Below are positions 25,640 through 37,118 of a DNA stretch of 64,000 nucleotides, piece by piece. A program made the position numbers and the translations under genes. Every line of letters starts with the position of its first letter. Position 1 is the stretch's first letter. The notes under the pieces are model-generated. The model saw only the letters and a program-made list of their open reading frames with translations, ran no database searches and had not been told where the DNA came from. Origin of the DNA: Fasciolopsis buskii (lineage: Eukaryota; Platyhelminthes; Trematoda; Plagiorchiida; Fasciolidae); the NCBI GenBank assembly GCA_008360955.1, contig LUCM01004929.1, positions 190,428-254,427 of the forward strand, read 5' to 3'.

Positions 25640-25880
25640 CTTTTTTTACACGCTCCGCGCATGAATGCAATGGAATGGGCATACCTCAAAGCCGCCGGGG
25701 TCCATTGCGCGGGGGAAGGGGAGTCGACACCTTCGACTACGCCCCAATAGCCAAAGCCTATCCGAATGACGGTTCCTTTTATCCAGTTTCGTGCACCCGC
25801 ATAGACCATAGTGTCCAGGACCCCCAATCTTTTCATATTGAAACAATGTGTAGGTGAACACTATTTTCGTTTTGGCATTT
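25640..25880 (-). pseudogene. Gypsy integrase C-terminal (GPY/F-like) remnant
   Basis: On the minus strand, RLGVLDTMVYAGARNWIKGT and then VIRIGFGYWGVV are read from about 25842 to 25730. This fits the end of gypsy integrases: a GDxVY strand, then W(I/L)xGTVxxRxGxxxYxV, the GPY/F module that follows the catalytic core and helps target the enzyme. The catalytic core that should precede it, at higher coordinates, is not recognisable in 25881-26100, so the fragment is isolated or the core has eroded. Known: the module is diagnostic of gypsy-group integrases when intact; here the GPY triplet itself is degenerate (GFGY), so the call is moderate. Confidence 0.45.
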
Positions 25881-26854
25881 TACAAGACCACTCAAACCTT
25901 ATTGTCAAAGGGAAATAGGCAACAAATTTACTGACTTCCTCCCGAAAACAAGGGACGACAATAGTCATTAGATCGGAAGTTTGTCTTGTCTGTTGTATTT
26001 TAGCGGATTATTTAAGCAATTTTGACGCCCTGTGACTGCTCACTGTCAGTGAATCCATTGCATGGAAGCCTGATGAAGTCATTTCCGACGCAGATTTATC
26101 CAAAGGGATCAGAGCTAATGCCTTCACATGGAGACAGAAGTAAAAGGGTTCTCATTTTTTAAAGATCATTCTAATATTGATTGAATTTTTGGTGATTTCT
26201 GTTCACTGCTCTGCGCGATACGTAAATTGCTTCTGTACTAGCGAAATATGGATCAAGTAGAAATCTGGACGATAAACTCATCTTTCCATCTGATCACGTT
26301 GTTATTCTGTCCTTTTAAGGGTTGATTTTGTTTCACAAAATCTGTAATCGCTGAGGCTATCCACAAATTTCTGGACGAAAATTCGATTACAACCGGTACT
26401 TATTTAGGCATCTTTGTGTTCTGGACACGGTTGTTCTGTTAACCACATGTTAACTTAGATCGGTCATTCTCGAGCAAAACATGCACGGACTGTTTGAGCC
26501 CTGGAATCTATGTACGTGGTCTGTGTGCTAGGACCGACGAGAAACGCCGATTGACAGACTAATTAGTCAGCAGAGCGGTCTCATCAGCATACTCCAAGTC
26601 AACAGCTCTGTTCCCTGGGAGGAGTTCAAGTTCAAATTCACAACAAATGAATTTCTATTAAAAACATCTCAATCTTGTGGTTAATTAGCTAGTTCCCATC
26701 AATTTCTGGTAGATTCTATGTGTGCAACAAATTACTGTGGGTACAATTTGGAATAGAAAACTGTTCACTATGACTTTTTACGAGGTGGGATGGTATTACG
26801 CATTTCACGAACGACTTGTAATAGGTTAATTAAATGACAGTGGGACTAAGGCTA
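25881..26854. other. No recognisable gene
   Basis: AT-rich DNA with no frame above 60 codons of interest and no repeat family from this window. Confidence 0.4.
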
Positions 26855-26942
26855 ACAGATTTCTAGCAAATGGGAAAATTGACCGGAAGCTGGCGGATTC
26901 TAACCCGCGACTTTTACCCTGTCCGGTTGACCACCGCCGATT
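26855..26942 (-). mobile_element. SINE-1 copy E, head only
   Basis: Reverse fragment holding the 5' head: GCAAATGGGAAAATTGACCG, B box complement GATTCTAACCC at about 26896-26906, CGCGACTTTTA, then CCACCGCCGA at the 5' end. The body beyond GCAAATGGG and the tail are missing, so the 3' part has been lost. About 10 bases are also missing between the B box and the A box relative to other copies. Confidence 0.65.
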
Positions 26943-27050
26943 ACGGATTTCTGGACGAGTGAATGTAATGTTTGGACATGTCGGATTTGAAATGCAGATT
27001 GGTTGATTTCGTCGAATCAGCCTGTCAACTGTCAAGTGCCTAGGATCCAA

Positions 27051-28080
27051 ACGAACAGTAATTGGTGTGTCAACATTACTGAGGATATAGAACTTTCGTT
27101 TGTTGCTTGATACAGCCCGGTCTGTACATCTAGCTGGAAAAAAACCCTGTTGTCCAAGACTGGCTACATTACTGGCCTCTGCTAGTCAATCGGTAATTCT
27201 ACGTTCTGATGTTGTACCGTTGCATGTACGAAATACGAACAACAGTGGAATACACGTTGGCCCGTACCCGTATTCGGCTTGGAGATTAGGTTGCACTGGA
27301 CGAACAGAGACTGGAGTGGCCAATCATTCAGACAACCGGTCCGGAAACAAAACTGATCCGCGATCGAATTAAGAACGAAAGCGAAAAACCAACGAGCACG
27401 GAAGTGGCCGACAGCAGCCAGGACAATAGGTGCTTGTGGGCCGCCCGATCACAGTCTTAATAGAAAGAGGTGTGGAGAAAATTGTCGTTCGTGACTCGTT
27501 GTCCCACAATCAAGAGTGCAACAAGTGTCAGAGATATGGCATGCCCGGGGGCTCACAAAATGGACTGTGCACTAGCACGTGGGTTCTGGGGGCCACAGCA
27601 GCGATGCAATATTATCAACTTCTGTAACCGGTGTGCACATTACATTCGAACACAACTCCCGATCAAATATGATCGGACACCTTTACAACCCGTGGTGATT
27701 GGATATCTCAGTCAACTAGTGAGGATGGATATTGTGGGCTCGCTACCAGAAACCACAAAAGGCAACCGGTATCTATGGCTGATGATAGCTTATTTTACCA
27801 AGTGGTGTGAAGCAGTGGCGTCGCCGTCAGCGGATGCGGTTAGTAACACGAAAGCAATTTTCGATCACCGGATCGCAAACAGGGGTACACCCGAGCGATT
27901 GCATTCAGATCGCGGCACATGCTTCGAGAATGCAGCTGTCGCTTAGTTGTGCCAGATCACAAAGGCACGTACATCTTCCCATAATCCCAAAGACAATGGC
28001 CAGACAGCGAATCATCCGATCTTACCTGAAAGCTATTCTTTGATGTATTTCAAAGCACGAGACATATGCTTGAATCTAGA
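27051..28080 (+). pseudogene. Gypsy-type integrase remnant (zinc-binding end and catalytic core)
   Basis: The open frame 27470-27946 carries recognisable integrase landmarks in order: a CNRC pair (second half of the HHCC zinc-binding module), RMDIVGSLP with the first catalytic aspartate, LWLMIAYFTKWCEAV (the usual strand and W-E-A motif), and LHSDRGTCFEN with the second catalytic aspartate. The frame closes at 27944. A third block, corresponding to the glutamate motif, is discernible at about 27985-28040 in two other frames, so frame shifts separate it from the rest. The upstream part (27051-27469) has several short frames and is too eroded to name. The element is dead. No LTR could be located on either side. 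Confidence 0.7.
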
Positions 28081-30036
28081 ACGTGGATGTTAGCTTACGC
28101 CACCTAAATCGTGGTTAGTCACTGGGTCAAGATTAGCACGGTCGTGGATTACAACTTTGATTATTACTTCACGCAATGGTGTACACTTAGAAAGTGGATT
28201 TTAGCATCCGTGTTCCGCGTTTCTAGATGAGCACACATATCTTGAAATTTTCGTTGCGATCAAAATAATCCTTATCACATGCCCCACAGAGTCGTGGTTG
28301 AATCGAGCGCGCCCGTTCAGACATAACCAAAAATAAATAGAATGTCAAGGTCATTCATTCAAAATGCGACGCAGTGTTCACATGCTTCGCCACAGTGTTC
28401 AGTCTAGTTCAGTGTTCATCTTAAGAATGCAGTCAACCGCTGACCCCCACCAAAATTGATTGATTTTAACGGAAAAATTTTAGCCACATTTAGTTAAGTT
28501 GTCTTAAATTTACAATCATCCTATAGCATGAGTACGATTTATTGAACAAGATGTTAACGGCCACTGTAACTGCTCACCGAATGCATTAAACCCCCCAAGC
28601 ATCTCCGATACATGGGGCCGATTTGCGTACAGAGATAAACAAGCTCGATTCATTGTTGTGCAATAGGTCATTCACCTCTTTCCTCGGTATCTCATAGAAA
28701 ATCTTTTGGACTAGAGTGCGCAGCCTGTGGGTTATCCTTCCGTAAACTGCAATAGAAGTTTGATCGACGATGCGATGTGTAGACTACCCAATTTTTCAAG
28801 GTTACAAACTCCAACCGGTGGATCTGCCGTGACCATAGCTAAACTTGACTGATGTGTGTGCAAACACCTGTCGGGTGTGTAACTAAATCAAGGACCTCTC
28901 TGCCTGCAAGTGAATATTGGCTGTGACTTCCCAGGAGAATGGGTGGATCGCGGCGCTACTTTCATATCTCTCACTTCCTACCGTCCACGCTCTCTCTTTC
29001 TGTATATATATATATATATATATGTAAGTCAAGGGGTACCATTGCCTACGCATCTTAATCTTGATGGAACTTAGGCTAACACACGTTAAAGTGGTAGGTT
29101 TCGAGTTTCAGGTTAACCAAGTTCGGAACAACTGTTACCAGGTGTTTTTTTACCTCTCCTGAACGCGCTGTGTAATGTCATCATTGGCACAGTTTGGAGG
29201 TAGGCAAATTCTGTTTCATTCATAGTTCACTCCCTTACCGATAGTTGTGTTTGTGAAAGTACCTTTCTAGCGAAAATACTTTTTCGTACTAGAATCTCAT
29301 TTGAGTCGTTAGGAGCGTGAATGGATGACAAGTCCATTTAGGAATCGCATAATTTATCTATTTGTCGCAATGGACACCGTCCGATGTCCCGCGTCCTGCG
29401 TCCAAACACAAATATGCGTAAAATATGACTATCTGTCGGCTGAAAAATCCCTAGTTACAACCGGTCAGTTTGTGATACACATTGGACTTTTGCATTTCTT
29501 TGCCTTCGGCTTGAGGTGGACAGAAAAAACGGCGACAAACTACAGACGTCTTGTATTCTGACACGGTTTACTCGAGTAAAGACGACCATTTCGCTTGTTC
29601 CCAGCTGAACTCAAAAACCTAGCAGCTCAGAGAACGTCAATTCTTTGTTATAATCGTTCCTTTTTTGCTCGTCCATTTGCCCCTAGATCTCCGAGCACGA
29701 AGTCTGTTGAAGTTCACTTTAAACGTGGATTAGTCACCTTGTAGCGGTAATAACGACCCTGTGCCTGGGGCTATTTCCCGCGACTGCAATGGTCATCATG
29801 ACACCAAGTTTAACCCACTTACCCATAGGTTTTTCAGGTCTTCTGTACTTATTCTCCCGGTCGACAACTTATTCAGGTGTGTGGTGATATTATTCGGTTT
29901 ACCCGATATTCGGAGATCTTAAATGTTCGTTCTGAGTGCAAATCTAGTCTTGATAGTGAGACGAAAGCCAGTGGAATTCGGATAAAACTCCGAGATGTAA
30001 GTACTTAATATGTTAAACGAAATTATTCGCCATGCG
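28081..30036. other. No recognisable gene; TA tract inside
   Basis: A (TA)n tract of about 22 bp lies at 29002-29023. Otherwise unremarkable, moderately AT-rich. Confidence 0.4.
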
Positions 30037-30105
30037 TTATCACTACTAATAATTCCTAACACGTGCGAAACATCTGTATGACGTTTTCATGGTTTCTCGG
30101 CGGTA
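30037..30105 (+). mobile_element. SINE-2 fragment, middle of body
   Basis: Forward fragment matching the middle of SINE-2: TTATCACTACTAATAATTCC, CTAACACGTG and CATGGTTTCT correspond to the body between CACTGCTCATGATTCCTAAC and CCATGGTTTCTT in copy A. The tRNA-like head and the distal tail are not recognisable, so both ends are lost or diverged. Confidence 0.45.
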
Positions 30106-33100
30106 AGTTGGACGTTGACACCGCATAGAGTAATTTATTTTAAGACTTTCTCTTCACTTAGCCAACCAGACCATACATAGCCAAGTCGTTCATTTGTGGA
30201 ACTATTCCACATTCCGTAATGTTAAAGGATTCAGGATATCTAGACGTCACTGGGTTACCCAAACAAGACATTATTCGGAGCTCACAGTCTACTCTGCCCG
30301 AGGTGAACGAGTCCTTACGTGTGTTTATCTCCTGGGCCTGTTCTGATTAGCTGTTTGGCAAAATTCCAGTTTCAAATATTGGACGGCTCTTTTCTGTGTC
30401 CTGCTCTCTTTGGCATGCATGCGCACACAGTATCCTACATGAAATGTGGAATCTGCATCTGTTTTTTCGCGTAACTACTGATTTTCTATCTTGTTGGTTT
30501 GCTGCTCTCGTGAGAAGCTCGGTGATCTGTTAAAAACACCATTCCGGCGACACTAACTGATGTCTGACATGTGTAAAAGCTAGTTTATTTTTGTTATCAG
30601 CAGTATGAATGCTGATTTTTTTTAACTCGTTTCTGTCACAACCATTCTGTTTTCGCTTTTCGATCTCTCCAGTGACAGTAAGCCAGCTCAGTTTGACTGA
30701 TGTCCGACTTTTCAGACAATAAACACAAGCGATTCTCACGTATCTGCTGGTCATTACAACCAAAAGTGTACCTATCTGCGCTTAGCCTTGAAAGAAATCT
30801 GCTCGTAATAACTGCATCACTTTCACTTCCGGTTCGTTCTAAAAGCAGTGTTATTGAGAGATTATATTGCTGCCGTCATTGTTACTGCCACCGTTGTTGT
30901 TGTTGTCGAAAAGTGAACCAAGATACTCTAGAGCTCATCGACTGTTTCACGCGTGGCAAATTCGTCTGACCTCATATTTGGCTAACCACACCCCGCCCTG
31001 AACCCTTCGTATTCCTGGATTTCGTGTAATATGTTCTCTTCAATATGAATTAGAGCAGCCGCTTTTTGACTATCACATCAGTAGTTGTTTAAAACAACTG
31101 AATATGAAACTTTATTTAATTGTCTACTGCCAAAACGAAATATTTTATGACAGAAAATGGAAAAATATGACCACAACGAAAGTATCGTGCCTCTTTGACC
31201 TTCAAAACGAACGAAACAAACCGACGGTGAATGAAGCGGACGTTTTGATCCAAACCACTGATGCATCTGTCGGGCATCACCCCCACTCGATTCCAGACAA
31301 ACGCATTGTCGGTTGAAAATCATTCGCGATGTTTCCGCTAGTCATTTGCCCTTGAACGCGTCAACGAACTCTTCCAACAGCCACCTCGCGTGACATAGCT
31401 AGCTGTCATTGATGTTTTGATTAGGTATTCATACTTCACTCTTATGTGCTGACGCCAAGATTTTTCTGACGCACCTATCAGGATGAAAGTGAAAAAAAAC
31501 AGTTCGGGTTAAAATTCCCGATACTTTTACAAAGACTCCGAATTATTTTGTAAAATTTCCCGGAAAAACAGAGGGGATACAAAATCAACACTATTGAAGT
31601 TTCCCTTTCATTAGTGGAAATGTAAATAGTCAGAAGGAAAGAATCGCAGGAAGGCAGTGAAAAGAACAGACAGTTGCACTAGCTATATCAGACAGTTCAA
31701 AACGACATGAATTATGCAAATACTTAAATAGCTCGATATTTCGCTCACCAGTATTCCATCAAACTCGATCTGCACGGTTAAGGCAGTTTATCACCCAACT
31801 TTGAGGTCATTGTATTACTTGATCTGATTGTACCAACCTTATGTCCCTGGTCACGGTGTTCGGTCAGGAGCTTTCTATCCAGCCAAAATAGATTTATTTC
31901 TCTATAGGGTTTTTATTCGCTTTGTGTGGTTTCTCTGCCACTACGTCCGTTCTACTTAACCCATCTCTCCCAAGTATTTGGAAGGAAACCTTCGTTCTTT
32001 CGACATATCTCATTTTGCTTCTCTCAAGTCGAGCAAGGAGCACTCTCGTTTCTGTGCGTTCTGTTTGTTGCCCTGCCATGCTTGAGATAACCATGATCGA
32101 CTGAATGGTCATCTCAACGGGTTCTCCGGTACGTACTGACAGGTTCCCCTACTTGCTGGGTAGATCTCGTCCACACCTGGTTCCGATAGCATGTGATTTC
32201 ACCACTATTTTGTACCTTTATTATGGTTTTGATCGACTAATAGTAAAATTTGTTGAATAGTACTCAGAGCCTGACTATCCGATGCAATCAAATTCAGACT
32301 GACTCCACATAATGCGCCAAGCGTCTTCTTGTGTCGCTTTGTCTATATGCAACGGTATGGCCGATAAAAACCCGGGCCGAGCCAAAACCGGCCTCGTTTC
32401 CACGTGAACACCGTTCGCGAATTCTGTGCGATCAGTGTAGGTGTTGTTCGTGAACACTAAGAATGAAAATCCTATCAACCACAATGTTTCATGGTTTTCC
32501 CATTGAGACCTATCGTCTTTTTAGAACTCTGCGCGGTCACCAATCGGCAACCGCGTCCATTTTTCAAGGTGGCTAGAAAGTTTTGCTATTGCCAATAACA
32601 CAGTTTCGCTTCCTTTTTCAGCACTGTCAATACCGGCCTTATGTAACCCATGTTAGGAGAGGAGAAGTGGTTGTTTTTCATTTGATGTGGTTCAGCAAAA
32701 TAAATTCCATAGAATAGAAAAAATAATTTTGTCTTCTGGCGAACAGTATGAAACTTTTGGCATAGTAAATCAGTGCACATGAGTATCCAGAGTACATTTT
32801 ATAAACGTGTCAAGGTGCAAGCTCGGAAATCTAGCCAGTTGAAATACACTGGGAAGGGAAGAAAGAAACCCGTTCTCAAAAGCTTTTAACACTTTAAATG
32901 ATACCGTCGGAATCCAAAACAGAGTCAATTTGTAGCTCACCTGGCCATCTGCACCGCTGGATGTGTGGTTCTTGTGTCATAGGATCAACGGTGAGTGCGT
33001 GTGTATCTGCACGCGATTGGTTAGTGAAAACAGTACTATTAACAATGTTAATACGAAGTTTTAGGTCCCGATTTCTTCGGATTTCGTCGACGTTGTATAC

Positions 33101-33339
33101 CTCTTTCGAAGATTCTGCGATTATGAATTTCTGCCTTATTACTCTGATGTTAGAGATAAATATGATCACTTTTACGCTATCCATTTGGGGACAGCTTAGA
33201 CCAGTATATATATAACAACCCATCCTAGATACATACTGCTGAGCAAACGCAAACCGCCATGAATCAGTGCGGAGAGCTCAAGATGCTACCGTGTGTGATT
33301 GAAAATCTGTGACAATCGGCACGGGTTCCAGTCCCAGTT
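30106..33339. other. No recognisable gene; one exon-like segment
   Basis: Mostly featureless. Around 32898-33223 both strands are open for about 105 codons, and consensus splice signals occur on both strands (see the entry at 32941-33006). No transposon was recognised here. Confidence 0.35.
32941..33006 (-). other. Possible 66-nt internal exon
   Basis: On the minus strand an acceptor-like stretch (TTTTCACTAACCAATCG then GTGCAG, with a CTAAC branch-point-like word) precedes 66 nt, and GATGGCCAG is followed by GTGAGC, a consensus donor. The segment is open in the frame reading THALTVDPMTQEPHIQ. Against it: on the plus strand the same DNA also has an acceptor-like TTTGTAG at 32929-32935 and a GTGAGT donor at 32991-32996. 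Which strand, if either, is used cannot be decided from sequence. No homology recognised. Confidence 0.2.
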
Positions 33340-34056
33340 AGCATTTGGTAGAGCTGTGTCCTAGTCATTCAGTCTTCTTGGCGGTGAAATAGCCGTATAA
33401 ACTGTTCTCTTGGTCGCTGGCAGGTACTAGGGCCGATCCCACTCCATGCATCTCGTGGACCAGTTAATCTTTCCAGTCCAGTTTGTAAAGCTTACCGTAT
33501 TTCTTAGAACCAGCTTCGATATTTCTTCTGGTAACACACGATCCGGTCTCCTGTATCTGGGACTCCGTTACATTCTGTCACAACGAGACTGCACCTTGAC
33601 GTGGTGTGACGGCCTGTGTGCCTCCATGATCCAACGAGCTACACAAGGTGGCTTATCTCAAGCCGAAGATCCAATCATGCCTGGAAGGTCAATGGGTAGA
33701 GGCCTGACGAAGTAGTTTCCTGGTCCCCCAAGTTGGGGTTGATCTGAGTTATCATCTCAGTCGGCAAAACGAGTGGAAGACTAATTGATCCAAGTAGATG
33801 GGCTTCCACTCAGTTATGCCCCGCTGCCTTGCGGTCAGGTTCTTGCCAGAACCAAAGGCTTTGGTTGAGAACCCTAGTCGTTCTTCTGCTTAGCGGTTGT
33901 ACTCCTAGCAGTACCCGTCCATCAATCCCCATGAGTTAAACGCCTACAAATAATTCCATACAGTATCGATCTTCGCGCACGATAATCAGGACCGCGCTGC
34001 CCATTGCATCGAGTGGCGGGAGGTAGTGATAAGCAAACTACTGCCCACTTTTATCC
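33340..34056 (+). mobile_element. Probable 5' region of an RTE-like LINE
   Basis: This stretch is richer in G+C than its upstream neighbour and leads directly, with only a SINE in between, into the endonuclease region of a LINE on the same strand. An 89-codon frame lies at 33446-33715. It probably represents the 5' untranslated or poorly conserved N-terminal part of the element. I cannot point to a conserved motif here, so the call rests on position and the change in composition; the start at 33340 is approximate. Confidence 0.35.
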
Positions 34057-34233
34057 AGCCGGCGGCGGCCAAACGGATAATAAGGTCCTGGCGTTTGGAT
34101 GCGAGGGTCGCGAGTTCGAATCCTCCTACCGCCGGTCAACTTCCCCACTAGGCAGCCCTTTGTTGACCGCGGCCCCTTCCTGAAAAATGACGTACGTTGT
34201 TATTTCATTAATAAAGAAAGTAAAAGATAAAAG
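34057..34233 (+). mobile_element. SINE-1 copy F, full length
   Basis: One of the most complete SINE-1 copies. Head: GGCGGCGGCCAAACGGATAA with an A-box-like GGCCAAACGG, then GGCGTTTGGATGC, a B box (AGTTCGAATCC at about 34110-34120) and TACCGCCGG, whose TACCGCC pairs with the opening GGCGGC region as an acceptor stem. Body: CCACTAGGCAGCCC, TTGACCGCGGCC, CCTTCCTGAAAAATGACGTA. Tail: TTATTTCATTAATAAAG then AAAGTAAAAGATAAAAG. It separates the putative LINE 5' region from the LINE endonuclease region, both on +, and so inserted into the LINE. Confidence 0.85.
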
Positions 34234-35190
34234 CCTGTCTCTTCTCTACCCAACCCAATTTCTTTGCCTCCTCTGCCTTCCCATAATGTCCCCACTGATA
34301 GCACGCCCGATACTCGCAACGGTTTATTGCCAAGTAGTGTAGTAAGTGGTTTTCAACCTGCTAGCTCACATTTTCTCAAGCGTCGTCAACCTCTGAATCT
34401 CGGTTCCTTCAATATGCACACTTTAATGCAGGCTGGCCAACAGGCGTGTTTGGCTCTGACAGTGGACTCACTTTCGATTGATGTCTGCTGCGTGAGTGAA
34501 ACACGAATTCAGGATTCGAGTGGCGTAGAGTAATTCAACTAACTGCGCCAAACGTCTCGTCAAGATATTTTCTTCGCACTTCAGGAGACGAAGCAGCTCA
34601 AGCTGTGGGTCAACGTGGTGTAGGAATAGTCTTGAGTGAGAGGGCTATAGCAGCCCTTTTAGACTGGATCCCAGTCAACAGTTGCTTGTGTGCCATGAGA
34701 CTGCAGGGATCAGTCGGCGTCCGAAAGGATAGTAATGTTAAGCGCAGTTTATTTGTCATCTCGGTGTAAACCCAAATAGAACGGAAGCACTGACATGCAG
34801 AAAGACGAATTTTACGATGAACTCGTCACTCTTGTTCGGAAGAACAAACGCTCTAACATTGTAGTGGTAGCAAGTGACTTTAATGCACAAGTTGGAAAAC
34901 TGAGTGCATCGGAGTCCTGTTTAGGTGGGCGATGCGCCTTGCCTGCACAGCGAACAGACAACGGAGAAAGACTTCTCCAATTCTATGCAGATAATAACCT
35001 ATTCCTATCTAGTATGAATTTCCGACACAGTTCGCGTCGCACAGCGGCAGGGTGCTCTGACTCGACAGGTACTTTGAGTCAGATTGACCATATCGCAGTA
35101 AGCCACCGTTGGCGCGGTTCTGTCCAGAACTGTAGATCATACTGGACCACGTGCGTCGAATCGGACCATGCGTTAGTTTTAATGTGATTT
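34234..35190 (+). pseudogene. LINE apurinic-type endonuclease domain, disrupted
   Basis: The endonuclease domain of a non-LTR retrotransposon, which nicks target DNA to prime reverse transcription. Landmarks in order: LNLGSFNMHTL (start of the fold, about 34396-34430), CVSETRIQD (catalytic ETRI-type glutamate, about 34492), VVVASDFNAQVG (the GDFNA-type motif, about 34866) and QIDHIAVS...ESDHALV (the terminal DH/SDH motif, 35084-35175). All four active-site blocks of an exonuclease-endonuclease-phosphatase fold are present. The frame is broken by stops between 34531 and 34795 and closes at 35185, so the copy cannot make the domain. The fold and the linker that follows fit RTE-like elements. 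Confidence 0.8.
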
Positions 35191-36465
35191 TTTCTGCAGC
35201 TCAACGGTCATCGACGCAGGCCACAAACCTGATTGGCTGTCGAACGTTTGTCTGATTCGGCTGTTCGCAGCAGTTATGGACGAACAGTGGGATCAAATTG
35301 AGCAGACTATGCATTTGGCAGCAGATTTCGCCTGTGGTCCTAGATCTAGCGTTCATCAAAGACACTGGATCTCGCAAGGGTCGCTGGATCTAATGGAGAA
35401 AAAACGCCAGCTGCCTAACTGCAAGGAAGTGAATAAGATGCGTCGACAGTTGCAGCGTCAGTTGACCATAAGCCTTAAGAATGACCGCGAAAATCGGTGG
35501 GTTAAGGTAGCCGAGGAGATGGAGGAAACGGCCGCTTCAGGTAACAGTCAAAGACTGTTTAAGCTTATACGCGACAGCGGTGGATTGGCGAACTTCGGTT
35601 AGTGAAGTCGTGTGCGATAAGAATGAAGAGCTCATCCATGGTAGACAACAAAGGCTGAACCGGTGGACTGACCACTGCTGAGATCAGTTTAGCTGGCCAC
35701 ACGCTGACGTATTTAGTCCGACGTCTGGAGCTGTGAATCCTTGGGATGTGTCACTTGATCCCCCAACGGAAGTGGAAGTGTGGTCGAATATTCAGCTTCT
35801 GAAGAGTGGAAAAGCAGCCGGTCCCGACGACCTTCCCCCAGTTCTTTTCAACTTGGGTGGAGAAGTGCTGGTAAAATCACTTACCTCTGCTTCGTGATAT
35901 TTGGAACGAGGAGCTTATTCCATTATCATGGGGTGAGTCACTCATTGTACCCATCTTCAAGAAGGGCACATGGAATGACTGCAGCAATCTACGCGGCATT
36001 AATTTAATTCCGATAGTTACTAAGGTGTTAGATTCGACAATGCTGCGCCGTTTGACATCGATTTGTGACGGTAATATCCGCGAAAAGCAGGTCGGATCTC
36101 GTCCAGGTTTGGGTTGCATCGACCAGATATTCACTCGTCGCCAATTACTCCAACCGCGCCACACACTGCGTCCCTACGATTAGTCATTCTAGACTTGAAA
36201 GACGCGTTTCGACTCGGTGGATCGACCAGCACTATTCATTGCTCTCCACCGAAAGGGTATGCCAACGAAGTTCGTGAACTTGTTGCGGGCATTGTACTCG
36301 CATGCCTATGGTCGCGTGAGGTTATACGGCGAACTATCAAGGTCATTCGAAACGACTACACAAATGACTATTCGTAAAACATGCCAGTTGACCGGAAACA
36401 GTGGGTGTCAAATTGTCTGTTCCGATTGATCGCCAGTTTTATCCACCCCTTGCTTGAGGAGCTTT
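35191..36465 (+). pseudogene. LINE linker and reverse transcriptase, disrupted and 3' truncated
   Basis: Continuation of the LINE. A 108-codon frame (35276-35602) holds the basic, glutamine-rich linker between endonuclease and RT (SLKNDRENRW, AAEEMEE-like and RLFKLIRDSG segments). From about 35800 RT blocks appear in scattered frames: LKSGKAAGPDDLPP (block 0/1), a PIFKKG-type segment near 35950, an RGINLIPI segment near 35995, CIDQIFT near 36117, a D-rich block A region near 36195-36215 and an LHRKGMPTKFVNLLRALYSH helix near 36245-36305. The block with GxxQGCxxSP is decayed (near 36395) and the catalytic YxDD block is absent because the element stops at 36465, where SINE-1 copy G begins. At least four frame changes occur. 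Confidence 0.8.
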
Positions 36466-36655
36466 GAGCGGCGATGGTGAGGTGTACAAGGTTGTGGCGT
36501 TTTGACGGGAAAGTTGCGCGCTCGAACCCCCTCATCCATCGCCTATCAATTCCCCCGGTTGGAGGCTCCTGGTTAGCCAAGGCCCCGTTCATAAAAGTAA
36601 TGTACGCTGTTATTTCATCAATAAAGATTACAAAGGATGAAAGACAAAAGGTTAA
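36466..36655 (+). mobile_element. SINE-1 copy G
   Basis: Forward copy abutting the truncated LINE RT. Head diverged but recognisable: GCGGCGATGGTGAGGTGTAC, GTTGTGGCGTTTTGACGGG, a weakened B box (GCTCGAACCCC near 36520) and CATCGCC. Body: TTCCCCCGGTTGGAGGCTCC, GGTTAGCCAAGGCCCC. Tail: GTAATGTACGCTGTTATTTC and ATCAATAAAGATTAC, then ending in AGACAAAAGG. The head is the most diverged part, unlike copy F, so this is an older copy. Confidence 0.75.
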
Positions 36656-37077
36656 CCAACTTATCGGTTCCTGTCACCAGCACGTCATTGACTGTTTTCC
36701 AGCTCGGATTTCCGCCTCCTTCAGGATTGACCTTAATTTCGGATACGCGATTCTCGTACACCACAGGAGTTAAAGTGGTGATCAGCCAAAACACACAGGT
36801 TGCACGTAAGCGACTGATTATGCCCGGAAAAAAGGTTCTCGATGAACAGAGATCAGAAAGTCCATCCTAAATGGGATAGAGTTCAATATGTAGCTATTAC
36901 TGAGCCCGCCGGTATCCGGTTAAAAAAAACCTCGTGTACTTTACGTGTTTGTCCTTTTTTTGCCGCCCGTCAGTATTGCTTAAATGAGAAACGCCCTAAG
37001 CCTTGTGACTTATCTTCGTGGATAAGTTGATACGATATATGCAGTCCACGAGCGGGGTTCAATTCCTGACTCAGTCA

Positions 37078-37078
<1 letters not shown>
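36656..37078. other. No recognisable gene between SINE-1 G and the TA tract
   Basis: Could be flank or eroded LINE/gypsy sequence; no RT block continues here. The words GAGCGGGGTTCAATTCC at 37050-37066 look like a pol III B box, but no tRNA shape surrounds them. Confidence 0.35.

Positions 37079-37116
<38 letters not shown>
37079..37116. repeat. TA microsatellite
   Basis: About 38 bp of perfect TA repeats. Confidence 0.95.

Positions 37117-37118
<2 letters not shown>

Noticed and set aside
26069..26095. CCTGATGAAGTC, resembling a hammerhead ribozyme core
   Set aside because: No downstream GAA core with a helix II/III arrangement. Other CTGATGA words (near 15982, 58717 and, reversed, 15766 and 26577) also lack it.
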